Source: Serratia liquefaciens ATCC 27592 (GTDB lineage: Bacteria; Pseudomonadota; Gammaproteobacteria; Enterobacterales; Enterobacteriaceae). From it: a DNA stretch of 64,000 nucleotides. Each line of letters opens with the position of its first letter. Positions within the stretch are counted from its first letter, which is position 1. Position numbers and translations under genes: made by a program. The stretch covers positions 1,860,001 through 1,924,000 of the forward strand of contig NC_021741.1 in NCBI RefSeq assembly GCF_000422085.1. The letters are read 5' to 3'. Shown here piece after piece: positions 7,435 through 15,974 of this stretch. Below the pieces are notes generated by a model, which was not told where the DNA came from, did not search any database, and saw only the letters and a program-made list of their open reading frames with translations.

Positions 7435-9543
7435 TTAATCCTTCCTGTAGTGGTAGGCTTCGAACCCGCCTGCGTTTAACGGTAGGTCTGGCGCCCATGT
7501 GGGGTTGGTGGCGAGCAACCGGCTTAGCTGATCGTGGAAGTAGAAATCCTCGTCCGGTGCCTCGGTGATCACCTCATCGTGCACGGTCAGCACGATCTCG
7601 TAGCCTCGCGCTTCGACTGCTGGCATGTTGCCGGCCAGTACATCACGGGCACCGGCCTGGGTAACGTTTTCCACCAGTTTCCCGCCGTAGGTTTTGAGGC
7701 GCTGCCATTTGCGCGAATACGGGTTCACACCCATGTAGGTGATTTCGCCTTTGACGATTGCGGCCCCTGGGTAGCAGACGACACGGCCGGACGGTAGGGC
7801 GATGCGCAGCCACGAGCCATCTTTGCGAACCTTCAGCCGCCGACAGTTGAACTGTGTACCCGGCTGCGCAATCGCGCGGCGCACCGCATTCTCCAGTTCG
7901 GACCACAGACTGACTGTTTCGGGGTGCGCATTGCGCCATAAGCGTTTCAGAGAGTCGCAGGTGATAAACACTCGTTCGGACAGGCCATAGGTTTTTTTCT
8001 GCTTAACCGACGCCTGCCACCAACTGCTCGCTTCTCGCTGAATAGCAATCGGGATGCTCGGCAGCGCAGCGTCGGCCAGGTCTTCCAAATCAAGCCCGTA
8101 GACCAGCGCGAACGTCACGAACGCCGCCACACCGCCGCCAAAACCCAGCCCCAGTTCCATCACCTTGCCGATCTGGCGCATGGCCTTGTCGACTTCCTCG
8201 GGCGTCATGTTGAAGGCACGTGCGTAGGCCAGCTTATACAAGTCGTGGCCTGCGCGAATCGGTTCGCCGTTCTCGTCGGTGCCGATGATGTTGTCGTAAT
8301 CTCGGAACGCCTGCAGCTTCCACTCTTCACCGGCCAGCCATGCCAGGAACCGGCCCTCAATGTTCGATAGATCACTGACAACCAGCTTTTTGCTTGGTGG
8401 CGCCATGATGCAGCCACGCAGCGCGGAGCTGGTCAATTCCATGATGTTTTCAAACACCAGATCGGCGACACCCAGTTTCAGCGCCTCGATGCCCTGATCG
8501 ATTTGTTCCTGCTTCATCGTCGGGCGAGGGAGGTTTTGCGGCTGGAAGAGACGACCGGCCCAGCGCCCGGTTCGGCTGGCACCACAGAATTGAAGCGTTC
8601 CGCGCAGCCGGCCGTCACTGCTGACACCCTTCATCAGCGCTTTATATTTGCTGGTGCTGGTCGTACAGGCCGCCAGGCGTATGGTCAGCAGTTCGCGCAA
8701 CGGCGCGGGTAGGTCGGGGTCGTTGATGCGACGCTCGAGCGTGCTTTTCTGCATGTCTGGCAGTTCAACGCCGAAAGCCTCAAGGATGTGTTTCAGCATG
8801 GCGTCGCGCTGCGTTGCCGCCTGCACTTCGCCGTCGGTCATTTCCTGTGTGCGCTTAGCCAGCAACAACTGTTCATCGCCCACGGCGGTGATGGCGGCTT
8901 CCGCCAGCTCTACATCCATGCACACACCGCGGTCGTTAATCTGCTGATCGCGATGCCACAGAGCCAGCTCGGCGCCCTGATAGTTCCAGTTCGGCAGTTT
9001 GGCGTCGACGGCGCGCATGGCGTGGATATCGAGACCGGCGTACTCAACGAAGCGCTGCCATTCCGCTGGATGTGATTTTGGCGTTGCGCGGCGCAGTTTG
9101 CTGTTCTTCGGCCGTGGTTTGCAAAACAGCTGGATCAGCTGCTTACCCGCTTTATCCTTCGCCTTGTCGGTGTCTACGTTGAGCACTTCGCACAATGCAC
9201 CCAGCGCGCCTGGAAGGCCGTGCGCCAGCGCCTTCACCATTGTGTCGCGCCAGCGCTCTACGTCACCCGCCACGATGCCAGGTAGCAGTCGTCGCAGCGC
9301 ATGGCGCAGCATGGTACGGTCGAAATGACTGTTGTGTGCGTAGATCAGCACGTTCTCATTGCCGAGGGCAGCGAGCAGTTGCGCCGGTAGGCGCAGGTCT
9401 TCGGTGAAGTCGTGCACACTAACGGGGCCGTCGTCGATTGCCCAGGCGAACAGCATGATCTCGACGCCTTCAGCGTAGGCGTGGGTGCCGTTTTTTATCG
9501 GGGTTTCGCAGAAGGTTTCGAGGTCGAGCCAGAGTCTTTGCAT
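7435..9543 (-). CDS. Family A (Pol I-type) DNA polymerase
   Basis: 702 residues. The N-terminal 3'-5' exonuclease shows LDLET (Asp7, Glu9), HNSHFD (Asp75) and AGLDI (Asp172). The polymerase part shows motif A DLSNIEGR (Asp391), motif [17 protein letters not shown] (about 456-471) and motif C VHDEV (about 654-658). There is no 5' nuclease domain, as in T7-like phage polymerases. It is probably the phage replicative polymerase, acting with the VapE-type primase-helicase and the DUF2815 protein. Downstream it is followed within five bases by VRR-NUC. Confidence 0.95.
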   Translation of the reverse strand: MQRLWLDLETFCETPIKNGTHAYAEGVEIMLFAWAIDDGPVSVHDFTEDLRLPAQLLAALGNENVLIYAHNSHFDRTMLRHALRRLLPGIVAGDVERWRDTMVKALAHGLPGALGALCEVLNVDTDKAKDKAGKQLIQLFCKPRPKNSKLRRATPKSHPAEWQRFVEYAGLDIHAMRAVDAKLPNWNYQGAELALWHRDQQINDRGVCMDVELAEAAITAVGDEQLLLAKRTQEMTDGEVQAATQRDAMLKHILEAFGVELPDMQKSTLERRINDPDLPAPLRELLTIRLAACTTSTSKYKALMKGVSSDGRLRGTLQFCGASRTGRWAGRLFQPQNLPRPTMKQEQIDQGIEALKLGVADLVFENIMELTSSALRGCIMAPPSKKLVVSDLSNIEGRFLAWLAGEEWKLQAFRDYDNIIGTDENGEPIRAGHDLYKLAYARAFNMTPEEVDKAMRQIGKVMELGLGFGGGVAAFVTFALVYGLDLEDLADAALPSIPIAIQREASSWWQASVKQKKTYGLSERVFITCDSLKRLWRNAHPETVSLWSELENAVRRAIAQPGTQFNCRRLKVRKDGSWLRIALPSGRVVCYPGAAIVKGEITYMGVNPYSRKWQRLKTYGGKLVENVTQAGARDVLAGNMPAVEARGYEIVLTVHDEVITEAPDEDFYFHDQLSRLLATNPTWAPDLPLNAGGFEAYHYRKD

Positions 9544-9644
9544 TTTATATTCCTGTCAAAGCATTTTAAAAATTGGCAATTGGTTGAGTTATTTCTCGAG
9601 CGGTGTTAGAACCTTTTGCAAATTTTTAAAAGGAGTTGTTTCTT

Positions 9645-9863
9645 ATGGGCGCTAAAAAATTTAAAAATGGCGATATCGTTCGCGCAAAAGGCATCGGTCC
9701 TAGGTTACGGGTGCTTCGCTACAGGGAAACGCAGCTGCCATTCGGTCCTTTTTACGATGTCATTTGCGAGTTTATTGAGGGGCCTGTAGGTGATTCCCGC
9801 GCTTTCCCTGAAGCCTCACTTTATAAAGACGATGAAAACACCCGGCGGGAGACCGGGCGGTAG
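9645..9863 (+). CDS. Small DUF2158-like protein on the opposite strand
   Basis: 72 residues beginning at ATG 9645 with AGGAG nine bases upstream. The sequence KFKNGDIVRAKGIGPRLRV followed by a Cys, a Phe and EASL near the end resembles the small barrel of DUF2158/YodC proteins (GD-V-K-GP pattern). It is the only rightward gene inside the leftward replication block and ends two bases before the convergent SPFH gene, so it is probably a separately expressed cargo gene (moron). Function unknown; the family match is from pattern memory. Confidence 0.6.
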   Translation: MGAKKFKNGDIVRAKGIGPRLRVLRYRETQLPFGPFYDVICEFIEGPVGDSRAFPEASLYKDDENTRRETGR

Positions 9864-9864
9864 G

Positions 9865-10734
9865 TTATTTGACTTGAACGAATGGGGTGCTGGCACCGCT
9901 GGTCATGTATTGCGGCAGGGTGCCGTTCCACTTGCCGATAGCTTCCAATTGCAGAACTTCGGGGTTTTTGCGCAGCGCTTCCGCGCGCAGGGCAATCGCG
10001 TCGGCTTCCGCCTTGGCCTTCACGGTGATCGCTTCCGCTTCTGCTTTGGCACGCAGGACGTTGGAATCCGCCTCGCCGCGCGCTGCCTCAATGGCTTTCT
10101 GCGCTTCGGCTTTGGTCTGGGCGATCTCGTTCTCGCGCAGTAGCGTTTTCTGCGTGGCTTCGATCTTGGCGTTAATGGAGTCGGTGACCTGTTGCGGATA
10201 CTTCAGGTCGTCGGTCCAGCTCAGCTTCACAATGACGATGCCGATCGGATCCAGCTTGGCTTTGACGGCCTTGGTCACGTTGTCCAACAACATGGTTCGG
10301 CCTTCACCTGCCAGTGTGCTGATGTCCATCGTGCCGGAGTCTTTGATCAATGCGTCGGCGATGTTCTGCCTGATGTTGACGCTGGTGATCTCTTCAACCC
10401 CTTTGCGGTAGGTCTGGAACACCTTCGAGACCTTGGTCTGGTCGACGTAATACTCGACGCCGACCTTGGCCGACACGCTCATCGAGTCCTTGGTCTGGAA
10501 ATTAAACGGCTGCTCGTAGACGTGCAGCTGGTTGAAGGTCGGAAACTGGTAAATTTCTTCGTTCCAGGTCAGCCAGTATTTGCCGACGCCAACTTCCTGC
10601 TGCTGTACGCCTTTGGTGTCGCCATACAGGTCAACCTTTACGCCGACATAGCCGGCCGGGACGGTGGCGCGCTCGCAACCAGTTAAGGCCATAGCGGACA
10701 GCGCCAGCACAGCCGCCATAATGATTTTCTTCAT
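9865..10734 (-). CDS. SPFH/prohibitin-domain lipoprotein
   Basis: 289 residues. The N-terminus is a lipoprotein signal (LSAMALTGC), so the mature protein begins at Cys19 and should be membrane-anchored and periplasm-facing. A band-7/SPFH domain follows (about 25-185). A charged Ala/Glu-rich helical region with KAEAEAITVKAKAEADAI repeats (about 195-250) is the typical flotillin/prohibitin oligomerisation segment. Bacterial relatives form membrane rings that control proteases (HflKC with FtsH, which affects lambda CII). In this phage it is coupled by an ATGA overlap to a small membrane protein. A role in membrane remodelling, superinfection exclusion or lysogeny control is possible but unproven. 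Confidence 0.85.
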   Translation of the reverse strand: MKKIIMAAVLALSAMALTGCERATVPAGYVGVKVDLYGDTKGVQQQEVGVGKYWLTWNEEIYQFPTFNQLHVYEQPFNFQTKDSMSVSAKVGVEYYVDQTKVSKVFQTYRKGVEEITSVNIRQNIADALIKDSGTMDISTLAGEGRTMLLDNVTKAVKAKLDPIGIVIVKLSWTDDLKYPQQVTDSINAKIEATQKTLLRENEIAQTKAEAQKAIEAARGEADSNVLRAKAEAEAITVKAKAEADAIALRAEALRKNPEVLQLEAIGKWNGTLPQYMTSGASTPFVQVK

Positions 10735-10931
10735 CGCTTAAATTTCCTTGTGATGGGGAGGTATAAAAGTCGGTAGGTCAGAAATGCAACCACGACAGGG
10801 AATAGGGCGCCGAGCGCAAAACCGAGCAGCACAGCAAAGGAGAAACGCGCTGATATCAGCGACGGGACCGCGAAGCCATAGACGGCCACGGTCATTGCCG
10901 CGATCAGCAATACTGATAAGTAAAATCGCAT
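10731..10931 (-). CDS. Small membrane protein partnered with the SPFH lipoprotein
   Basis: 66 residues with two predicted membrane segments (about 4-24 and 32-54) separated by a short polar turn, and a basic C-terminal tail (ITRKFKR). Its stop codon overlaps the start of the SPFH lipoprotein (ATGA), so the two are translated together. No family recognised. The obvious guess is that it is an inner-membrane partner of the SPFH protein, much as NfeD-type proteins partner other SPFH proteins, but it has no NfeD features. Confidence 0.65.
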   Translation of the reverse strand: MRFYLSVLLIAAMTVAVYGFAVPSLISARFSFAVLLGFALGALFPVVVAFLTYRLLYLPITRKFKR

Positions 10932-10975
10932 TCGGGAGAACTCCGCCCCCGGCGGGCAGCCGGGAGAGTGTGGGG

Positions 10976-11524
10976 TTAAACGAATTCGCCTGCGTCGGTG
11001 CCTTCTTCGATGCTGTCGAAGTCGTCTTCACTGGCCACGCCGCCACCCGCGAAGGCGTCGCCGTCTCGCAGGAACTGCACGCCGCCCAGCGAGGCGTTGA
11101 TGCGCTTACCGAAGTTGTTGTCCTGTGCCCAGATGTCCAGCACGGCGTTAACGTAGCAACCGGCGTAAGGGCGACCGTCGGCCTGCACCAGGATAGAGTT
11201 ATCGCGGTCAACTACGCGCGGGCGAGCCTTATTGGATGCGGACACAAATTTGTTACCCGGATAGCCTTCGTATTCGGCTTTTTCGTCGCCGTCGTGCAGG
11301 CAGACTTTCAGGGTAGAGCGCAGCGTTTTCAGCACGCCGTCGGCCTTGGCACCCCATTTTTCCTTCGCCACTGTTTCGATGGCTTTCTCGATCTCGGCAA
11401 CTGCGGGGTGTTTAGGGTCGAAGATGAACGCAGCGGAGAAGCGCGGATCACCTTCACCGTTAACAGCTTTTGGTTCGAACAGTGCAGGGAAGGCCAGGCG
11501 GACGTTATTCAGTTTTACTTTCAT
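10976..11524 (-). CDS. DUF2815 single-stranded DNA-binding protein
   Basis: 182 residues opening with VKLNNVRLAFPALFEP, the recognisable start of DUF2815, an OB-fold family related to T7 gp2.5. Further family features are the FSAAFIFDP strand, the NGRPYAG-like segment (ADGRPYAGCYVNA) and a strongly acidic C-terminal tail (SEDDFDSIEEGTDAGEF) of the kind SSBs use to recruit polymerase and other partners. It should coat single-stranded DNA during phage replication. It lies just downstream of the DUF2800 nuclease gene, the common order for this module. Confidence 0.88.
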   Translation of the reverse strand: MKVKLNNVRLAFPALFEPKAVNGEGDPRFSAAFIFDPKHPAVAEIEKAIETVAKEKWGAKADGVLKTLRSTLKVCLHDGDEKAEYEGYPGNKFVSASNKARPRVVDRDNSILVQADGRPYAGCYVNAVLDIWAQDNNFGKRINASLGGVQFLRDGDAFAGGGVASEDDFDSIEEGTDAGEFV

Positions 11525-11536
11525 AGGGTGTTCTCC

Positions 11537-12850
11537 TCAGATAAATTCCGCGGCTGCCTCGACGGCTTCCACGTTTTCAAAATCGTTTTCGTGATTGATG
11601 ACCAGCGCAGGGCGCGGATCAGATTCGGGAGCGACAGAAGGTTTTCCTTCAGCGCGGGTGATCAGGGCTTCAACCTTAGGCCAGCGGCGAGGACTGGCTT
11701 TCTTGATAAGCTTCTCGGCCTTGGTCGGGCTAATCAGCTTGAAGTCGAACACCTCCTCGTTTTTGTAGCGGAAGGTGTCTTTTAACAGCGCGCGTGCGGT
11801 CTCTTCGTCACCCCATGCGCGGTTGCCTTGCTTGCCTTCCACCAGTTTGAAGCCCGGCACGGTATGCCCAGCGGTCAATTCGCTGTTAACCCGACCGCGC
11901 ACGCCTTTGCAGAAGCCCTCGATCGCATCCACCTGCTGGTAGAGCGCTGCCAGTTCTTCCGGTGTTAGCACTGCGACGCGCTGCCCGGCGGTGGCCAACT
12001 GCGGCGCCAGAGGTTTAGTCATGTCGACGAAATCGCCCGCCATTGAATCGAGGTGATGCTGAGCCTCAGCTTTGCATCGCCCCCCGGCTGCTTTGCACCA
12101 CCGGCATTGTTTTTCACCCGGGTTGAAGACGTCAGCCGGTAGAGTGTCGATGCCTTCGCACTCGGCAATGTTCGCCGTGACGATGGCCACGGCCGCCGCC
12201 TCGCGCGCCAGTTCGCCGAATGCGCGCAGCTCATCGACGCTTACCGCCCATTCCGATTCGTTGCCGATCCGTGGTTGGTGAATGAACATCCGGACGGTTT
12301 CGAAGTCCTGCAGCATGCCGAACTGCTCCAGTGCACCGAGCGCATATAGCTGCAGCTGCTTGTTATTCTCCGCATCCACCTTCACGCCACGGCCGAACTT
12401 CAGGTCATGCACCTGCAGCTCAGTGGGGGTGATAATGACGGCGTCGGCAGTGCCGAACTGGCCCGGTACGCCGACCACGTCGGAGAAGTCGACACGCTGC
12501 TCAACCAGCAGGCTGTTGCCGTCGGCCAGCGCCCAGACCGTATCGATGTAGCGCTGTACGAAGTCGGCCATGTCGTCGGTGACCTGCGGCCCGGCGTCGC
12601 TTTCACCTTTCGCCAGTGGATAGGTGCCAATGTAGTCAGCCGCCATCTGGCCGCCATTGAGTTCGATACCCGCAAGCGTAGGATCGAGGCGATTGCGCAG
12701 GACACACTCAGCCAGCGCGTGCGCTGCGGTGCCTTCCAGCGCAAACTCTGAACCTTCATCAACGAGCCCGGCCTCCATCGCCAGACTACCGGCGCAGTTC
12801 ATCCATTTTTCAGCCCCTGATGGGCTGAGTCGTGCATGTTGCTCGGGCAT
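11537..12850 (-). CDS. DUF2800 RecB-like nuclease with predicted Fe-S cluster
   Basis: 437 residues. The PD-(D/E)xK RecB-family core is visible as EGTAAH (about 40-45), TAD (Asp136), HDLK (Asp149, Lys151) and QLQLY (Gln165 to Tyr169). Four cysteines are placed as in AddB/Cas4-like enzymes: Cys19 at the N-terminus (NCAGS) and Cys249, Cys252 and Cys259 after the core (CRWC...C), consistent with an iron-sulfur cluster. In these phages it is thought to be the recombination exonuclease working with the DUF2815 protein. It starts four bases after the stop of the 310-residue gene upstream. Confidence 0.88.
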   Translation of the reverse strand: MPEQHARLSPSGAEKWMNCAGSLAMEAGLVDEGSEFALEGTAAHALAECVLRNRLDPTLAGIELNGGQMAADYIGTYPLAKGESDAGPQVTDDMADFVQRYIDTVWALADGNSLLVEQRVDFSDVVGVPGQFGTADAVIITPTELQVHDLKFGRGVKVDAENNKQLQLYALGALEQFGMLQDFETVRMFIHQPRIGNESEWAVSVDELRAFGELAREAAAVAIVTANIAECEGIDTLPADVFNPGEKQCRWCKAAGGRCKAEAQHHLDSMAGDFVDMTKPLAPQLATAGQRVAVLTPEELAALYQQVDAIEGFCKGVRGRVNSELTAGHTVPGFKLVEGKQGNRAWGDEETARALLKDTFRYKNEEVFDFKLISPTKAEKLIKKASPRRWPKVEALITRAEGKPSVAPESDPRPALVINHENDFENVEAVEAAAEFI

Positions 12851-12853
12851 GGA

Positions 12854-13786
12854 TCACGCCTCCAGGGATTCGGCCAATTGCTCCAGCGCCACCACAACGT
12901 CTGGCAGTTTTTCTGCAGGGCAATCGGTGAGTTTTTTCAGGCCGAACAAGTCCAGCGTTTTGCGCAGGTCTGCCGGGGCTTTTGGTGCGATTTTCTGGAT
13001 GATCAACTGCTTGCCCTGTTCCAGCAGTGCCGCTGCATCTGGGACTGAGTCGTCGGAAGTGGTGACTGTCTCGGTAGCCGTCGCTTTACCTTTGCCTGTC
13101 GCTTTAGGCTTGGCTGGCTTCACATCGGCGCGCTTCTCTTTCGGAGTGTCGAGCAGCAGCTCGGCATAGGCGCGTCGCTCAGTGATGCCTGGCAGCGCGT
13201 CCCAATGCTCGGCAAGTTGAAGCGCGAGGTCGAACACACCCGAACCGTGCAGCTTCTTGGCACGGTCAACACCTTTTAGCGCCATCGTCAGCGCGTCGAT
13301 CTGCGCGTCGCGTTCTTTGCCGTCTTCTGTTTCGGTGATGTTGACGGCATGCTCCATCATTTCGGGTGTCAGCGAAATGGCAGGCTTAGCGCCGTAGATC
13401 ACTGCCAACGCTACGGCAACCGGAAGGGGTTGCTCTTCCAGGGTAATGGGTTTGATTACCGTTTTAGCGCTGTGCTCTTTCAACTGCAGGAATTCGACCT
13501 TGGTGATTTCTGTGATGCCATCGTAAGGGGAGTCGGCGTTCGCCTTCTCGAAGTCGTCCCACGTGTCAGCCATAAAGGCGATTTCGGTGCCGTTGTGCTT
13601 GGCGTAGAAGGGGCCTTTGCGTGCTTCTTTACCCGCGGTTCCCGTCTTGCTTTCGGCTTTCGGTTGGTGCGGAGTGTCAGCGGTAAAGGTTTTGCCGCCA
13701 GCCATTGCCGCCAGTAGTTGGGTCAGCAGGTCGTTCTGTTGCGCGACCAGTTGGTTGTTTAACTCGAGATTCGATTCCAGGCTCAT
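12854..13786 (-). CDS. Phage hypothetical protein, 310 residues
   Basis: A soluble protein without a recognised domain. Visible parts are an N-terminal helical stretch with NQLVAQQNDLLTQLLAAMAGG, a low-complexity Thr/Lys linker, a central mixed region (about 60-205), a basic Lys/Pro/Ala linker (KPAKPKATGKGKATATE, about 225-240) and a helical C-terminal module ending in LEQLAESLEA. The two-module shape with a basic linker suggests a nucleic-acid or scaffolding role in the adjacent nuclease/SSB complex, but this is inference. It is cotranscribed with DUF2800 and DUF2815. Confidence 0.7.
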   Translation of the reverse strand: MSLESNLELNNQLVAQQNDLLTQLLAAMAGGKTFTADTPHQPKAESKTGTAGKEARKGPFYAKHNGTEIAFMADTWDDFEKANADSPYDGITEITKVEFLQLKEHSAKTVIKPITLEEQPLPVAVALAVIYGAKPAISLTPEMMEHAVNITETEDGKERDAQIDALTMALKGVDRAKKLHGSGVFDLALQLAEHWDALPGITERRAYAELLLDTPKEKRADVKPAKPKATGKGKATATETVTTSDDSVPDAAALLEQGKQLIIQKIAPKAPADLRKTLDLFGLKKLTDCPAEKLPDVVVALEQLAESLEA

Positions 13787-13789
13787 GGG

Positions 13790-13924
13790 TTACCTCGCTA
13801 CAAGGAGAATGAAAGTTGTCAGTAAAAGCAGCGCTGCCGGATACAGCAGGCCGCCAGTTTTCGGGGTGTGGAAATCCGCACCAGTCACACGGTGACGGTG
13901 TTGCATACGTATTAAGGAATTCAT
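13790..13924 (-). CDS. 44-residue single-span membrane protein
   Basis: A short gene starting at ATG 13924 with AAGGAG eight bases upstream and ending four bases before the next gene's start. The N-terminal half is basic and His/Arg-rich (RMQHRHRVTG). The C-terminal half is one hydrophobic helix (about 27-43, LLYPAALLLLTTFILLVA) closing with Arg. No family recognised. The strong ribosome site, tight spacing and clear topology argue for a real gene, perhaps a small early membrane effector. Confidence 0.6.
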   Translation of the reverse strand: MNSLIRMQHRHRVTGADFHTPKTGGLLYPAALLLLTTFILLVAR

Positions 13925-14011
13925 GGGGTAGGCTCCTTTTGCTATCTGGGAACGCACCCGCCGCCAGAGGTAACGTAGCGGTTAGTCGGATGCGCTTTCA
14001 GATAGGAAAAA

Positions 14012-14028
14012 GCCCGCACGAAGCGGGC
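14012..14028 (-). terminator. Intrinsic terminator in the leftward early operon
   Basis: Minus-strand hairpin GCCCGC-TTCGT-GCGGGC followed by TTTTT, just downstream of the first three leftward genes. In a lambda-like phage this would act as an early terminator that must be passed to reach the replication genes. Confidence 0.8.
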
Positions 14029-14062
14029 AAAGACTACACACAGCAATAGATGATTCAGGGGG

Positions 14063-14275
14063 TTATAGGTAGTTCTCTTCACCGCAGTCTAAACAGCGGA
14101 TAATGTTTCGGGGGTTCCCTTCCCAATCAACAAGCATCACCGAATTATCGTGGAGGCATTCCTGGGGTTCGTGGCCCGTGCAGTAGTCGCTATTGTGTGT
14201 GGCGGTATTTCCGCACCCGCATTTACATTTTTGATGACTGTGCGATCGTAAGCGCCGTTCTTCTTTCGTGAACAT
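14063..14275 (-). CDS. Cys/His-rich small protein, probable zinc-binding
   Basis: 70 residues with many potential metal ligands. CKCGCGN near residues 17-22, then CTGHEPQECLH, and near the C-terminus CLDCGE give at least two CxxC-like pairs plus several His residues. The N-terminus is basic (KEERRLRSHSHQK). This looks like one or two small zinc ribbons, as in many early phage proteins. No family is recognised. It is the third gene after the probable leftward early promoter and precedes the terminator at 14012. Confidence 0.65.
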   Translation of the reverse strand: MFTKEERRLRSHSHQKCKCGCGNTATHNSDYCTGHEPQECLHDNSVMLVDWEGNPRNIIRCLDCGEENYL

Positions 14276-14284
14276 TGCGTAACC

Positions 14285-14467
14285 TCAAGAGTGGATTGTT
14301 TTCGGCAGCAGGCCGGCTTTCGCCAGCTCGGCCATGATCTTTTTGCGTAGGCCGTCTTTGGCGGCCGACAGGTGGAAACCGGCGCCGGCGTAGCGCACGA
14401 ACACGGTGGCGCCAGACACTTCAGCGCAGCCGCTAACACCTGAATGGTTGAAATGTAGGGATTTCAT
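14285..14467 (-). CDS. Phage hypothetical protein, 60 residues
   Basis: Small soluble protein with an alternating strand-like N-terminal half (VSGCAEVSGATVFVRYAG) and a helical basic C-terminal half (AAKDGLRKKIMAELAKAG). No motif recognised. It sits between two other short leftward genes with gaps of only 9 and 24 bases, so it belongs to the first leftward transcript. Confidence 0.55.
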   Translation of the reverse strand: MKSLHFNHSGVSGCAEVSGATVFVRYAGAGFHLSAAKDGLRKKIMAELAKAGLLPKTIHS

Positions 14468-14491
14468 TGGGTGATCCTGTTGGTTTAGAGA

Positions 14492-14689
14492 TCAGAAATT
14501 GTTGTTATAAAAATGCTCGAGTGCTGCAGCCAGTTTCTCTTCACTTACTGACATAGCATCCCCGGCAGATTCAGACTCCATCCACAGAACCCCATCACTA
14601 AACGGTGAAATAGTGATGTCGCCGATCGTAACGCTTTGGGATTTCCCGCTATCAACGGAGGGGTTGGTATTAGTCTTTCCAAATTTCAT
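14492..14689 (-). CDS. Phage hypothetical protein, 65 residues
   Basis: First gene of the leftward early operon. The sequence is Ser-rich in its first half (NPSVDSGKSQSVTIGDI), then acidic (WMESESAGD), and ends in a short helix (SEEKLAAALEHFYNN). A good AGGAG-type ribosome site lies just upstream of the ATG. No family recognised. Position immediately after the candidate leftward promoter suggests very early expression. Confidence 0.6.
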   Translation of the reverse strand: MKFGKTNTNPSVDSGKSQSVTIGDITISPFSDGVLWMESESAGDAMSVSEEKLAAALEHFYNNNF

Positions 14690-14850
14690 CGTGTTTCTCC
14701 TCAGTGGTCTTAATGAAGCGCCCAGCAGGACGCTTTATAAGTTCACTTTGCCCCGCATTGCCGGCTCCTTGCCCCGCCGCGGTTCCGACGCATGGTTTAA
14801 AGTCGCGCCGTTCGACTATGTGGTTAACGCCATGTTTATGCGTTTACGTA

Positions 14851-14879
14851 TTTATATACATTAACGGATGACCTTGCAA
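14851..14879 (-). promoter_or_regulatory. Candidate leftward early promoter (pL-like)
   Basis: On the minus strand TTGCAA (14879-14874) and TATAAA (14856-14851) are separated by 17 bases, about 160 bp upstream of the first leftward gene. No other coding signal was seen in the 279-bp gap 14690-14968. The call is by consensus only. Confidence 0.4.
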
Positions 14880-14910
14880 TCCGTTTTTGTATTTATTTGC
14901 AAACAAAAAA

Positions 14911-14927
14911 GCCACCTTAAAGGTGGC
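14911..14927 (-). terminator. Terminator of the cI repressor gene
   Basis: Minus-strand hairpin GCCACC-TTTAA-GGTGGC followed by TTTTTTG, 42 bp beyond the repressor stop codon. Confidence 0.85.
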
Positions 14928-14968
14928 GAACTATACGGTATTGATTTTTATAGGTTTGAATATGGCGG

Positions 14969-15637
14969 TCAGTCTTGCGTCCAGAGCGCCGATTTCGCTA
15001 CGCCAGCAACGTAGTGAATTTTTGCAATTTTAGGAACTTCCAGCTTTATAGGGGGATGGGCTTCATTAATTGAAGAAAGGTGCACGTATCCGTCCCGGGT
15101 ATAGAGGAAGGTTTTAACCATAGCTTCCTCCTTATCCGTGACCAGTAAAACTTCATCGCCCGGACTGTAACCGTGGCTTGGTTCAACTACTACAAATTCA
15201 CCTTCTTTTATGCGAGGGGTCATTGAATCGCCCGCACAACGTAATGCATACGCGTTCGGATCTTTGGTGGGCCAGCGGAGAAAACCATCGCCTTGACCAA
15301 CTGGATATTGTAAGTCCGCCCACACAACACCTTCTCCTAACTGCGCTCCGCCTACCACGGGTACTCTTGCGAACGCCAGGTCTATGGTGTCAGCGGTGGA
15401 ATATTCGCAACCCGAGGCCATGTCGGTTTCTGCTAGGTCCTTCACCTCGATCTTAAAGAAGTCAGCTATCTGCTTTAGTACCCCATATTTAGGGTCTTTC
15501 ACTTCACCTGACAGCAGTCTGTGAAGGGTGGGCTGATTCATCCGCAAACGTCTGGAAAGCTCGGTGGTGTTAGAAATTCCTGCCTTGTTCATTAAGTGCT
15601 TGATGTTTCTTTCTAAAATATCGGTTTCGTTATTCAT
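14969..15637 (-). CDS. cI: CI-type prophage repressor (HTH plus S24 peptidase)
   Basis: 222 residues. The N-terminal helix-turn-helix (about 8-65, with TELSRRLRMNQPTLHRLLSG) is followed by a linker and a LexA/CI-type S24 domain (about 90-222). The catalytic dyad is Ser138 (AGDSMTPR) and Lys175 (AMVKTF). The usual Ala-Gly cleavage pair is replaced by VGGAQLGEG around residues 95-103, a variant seen in other phage repressors. It should hold the lytic genes silent by binding the operators upstream of its own start. Divergent cro-like gene and separate terminator match the standard immunity layout. Confidence 0.9.
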   Translation of the reverse strand: MNNETDILERNIKHLMNKAGISNTTELSRRLRMNQPTLHRLLSGEVKDPKYGVLKQIADFFKIEVKDLAETDMASGCEYSTADTIDLAFARVPVVGGAQLGEGVVWADLQYPVGQGDGFLRWPTKDPNAYALRCAGDSMTPRIKEGEFVVVEPSHGYSPGDEVLLVTDKEEAMVKTFLYTRDGYVHLSSINEAHPPIKLEVPKIAKIHYVAGVAKSALWTQD

Positions 15638-15672
15638 TGGTATCGCGCCTTATGTTTAAAAATCGCGCCAAC

Positions 15673-15744
15673 TATACGCTAACGGATATTTTATCAGATC
15701 CATTTTTCCTATTTCGTATTGCTTTATTTATACGGTTTCGTATA
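15673..15744. promoter_or_regulatory. CI/Cro operator region
   Basis: A 16-bp palindrome TATACGGTTTCGTATA at 15729-15744 and a near copy TATACGCTAACGGATA at 15673-15688 lie in the 133-bp gap between cI and the cro-like gene. A weaker half-site (TTTCGTAT) sits between them. The first palindrome lies about 27 bp before the cro start, where a rightward promoter would be blocked by bound repressor. Confidence 0.7.
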
Positions 15745-15770
15745 GTTAGGCAATCAAAGAGGAGCCTCAC

Positions 15771-15971
15771 ATGGCACACAAAACACCCCAAGAAATAGTT
15801 AAAGCGCTGATCGACGCGGGTTTCACCCAAATGCAGATCCAAGAACATACAGGCGTGCGACAAAGCATTCTGTCTCGTTTGTTATCTGGAATCCACAAGG
15901 ACCCGAGAATGTCTACCATTCGGGCTCTTGAGGATTTCCACGCGAAACAAGTAGATAACGATAAGGCGTAG
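15771..15971 (+). CDS. cro: Cro-like helix-turn-helix regulator
   Basis: 66 residues, nearly all one lambda-repressor-like helix-turn-helix: TPQEIVKALIDAGFTQMQI, then TGVRQSILSRLLSG as the recognition region. AGAGGAG lies just before the ATG. Divergent from cI, first gene of the rightward early transcript and only 66 residues, it occupies the cro position. Its likely role is to repress cI and early promoters during lytic growth by binding the same TATACG operators. It is followed three bases later by the replication gene. Confidence 0.8.
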   Translation: MAHKTPQEIVKALIDAGFTQMQIQEHTGVRQSILSRLLSGIHKDPRMSTIRALEDFHAKQVDNDKA

Positions 15972-15974
15972 CCC

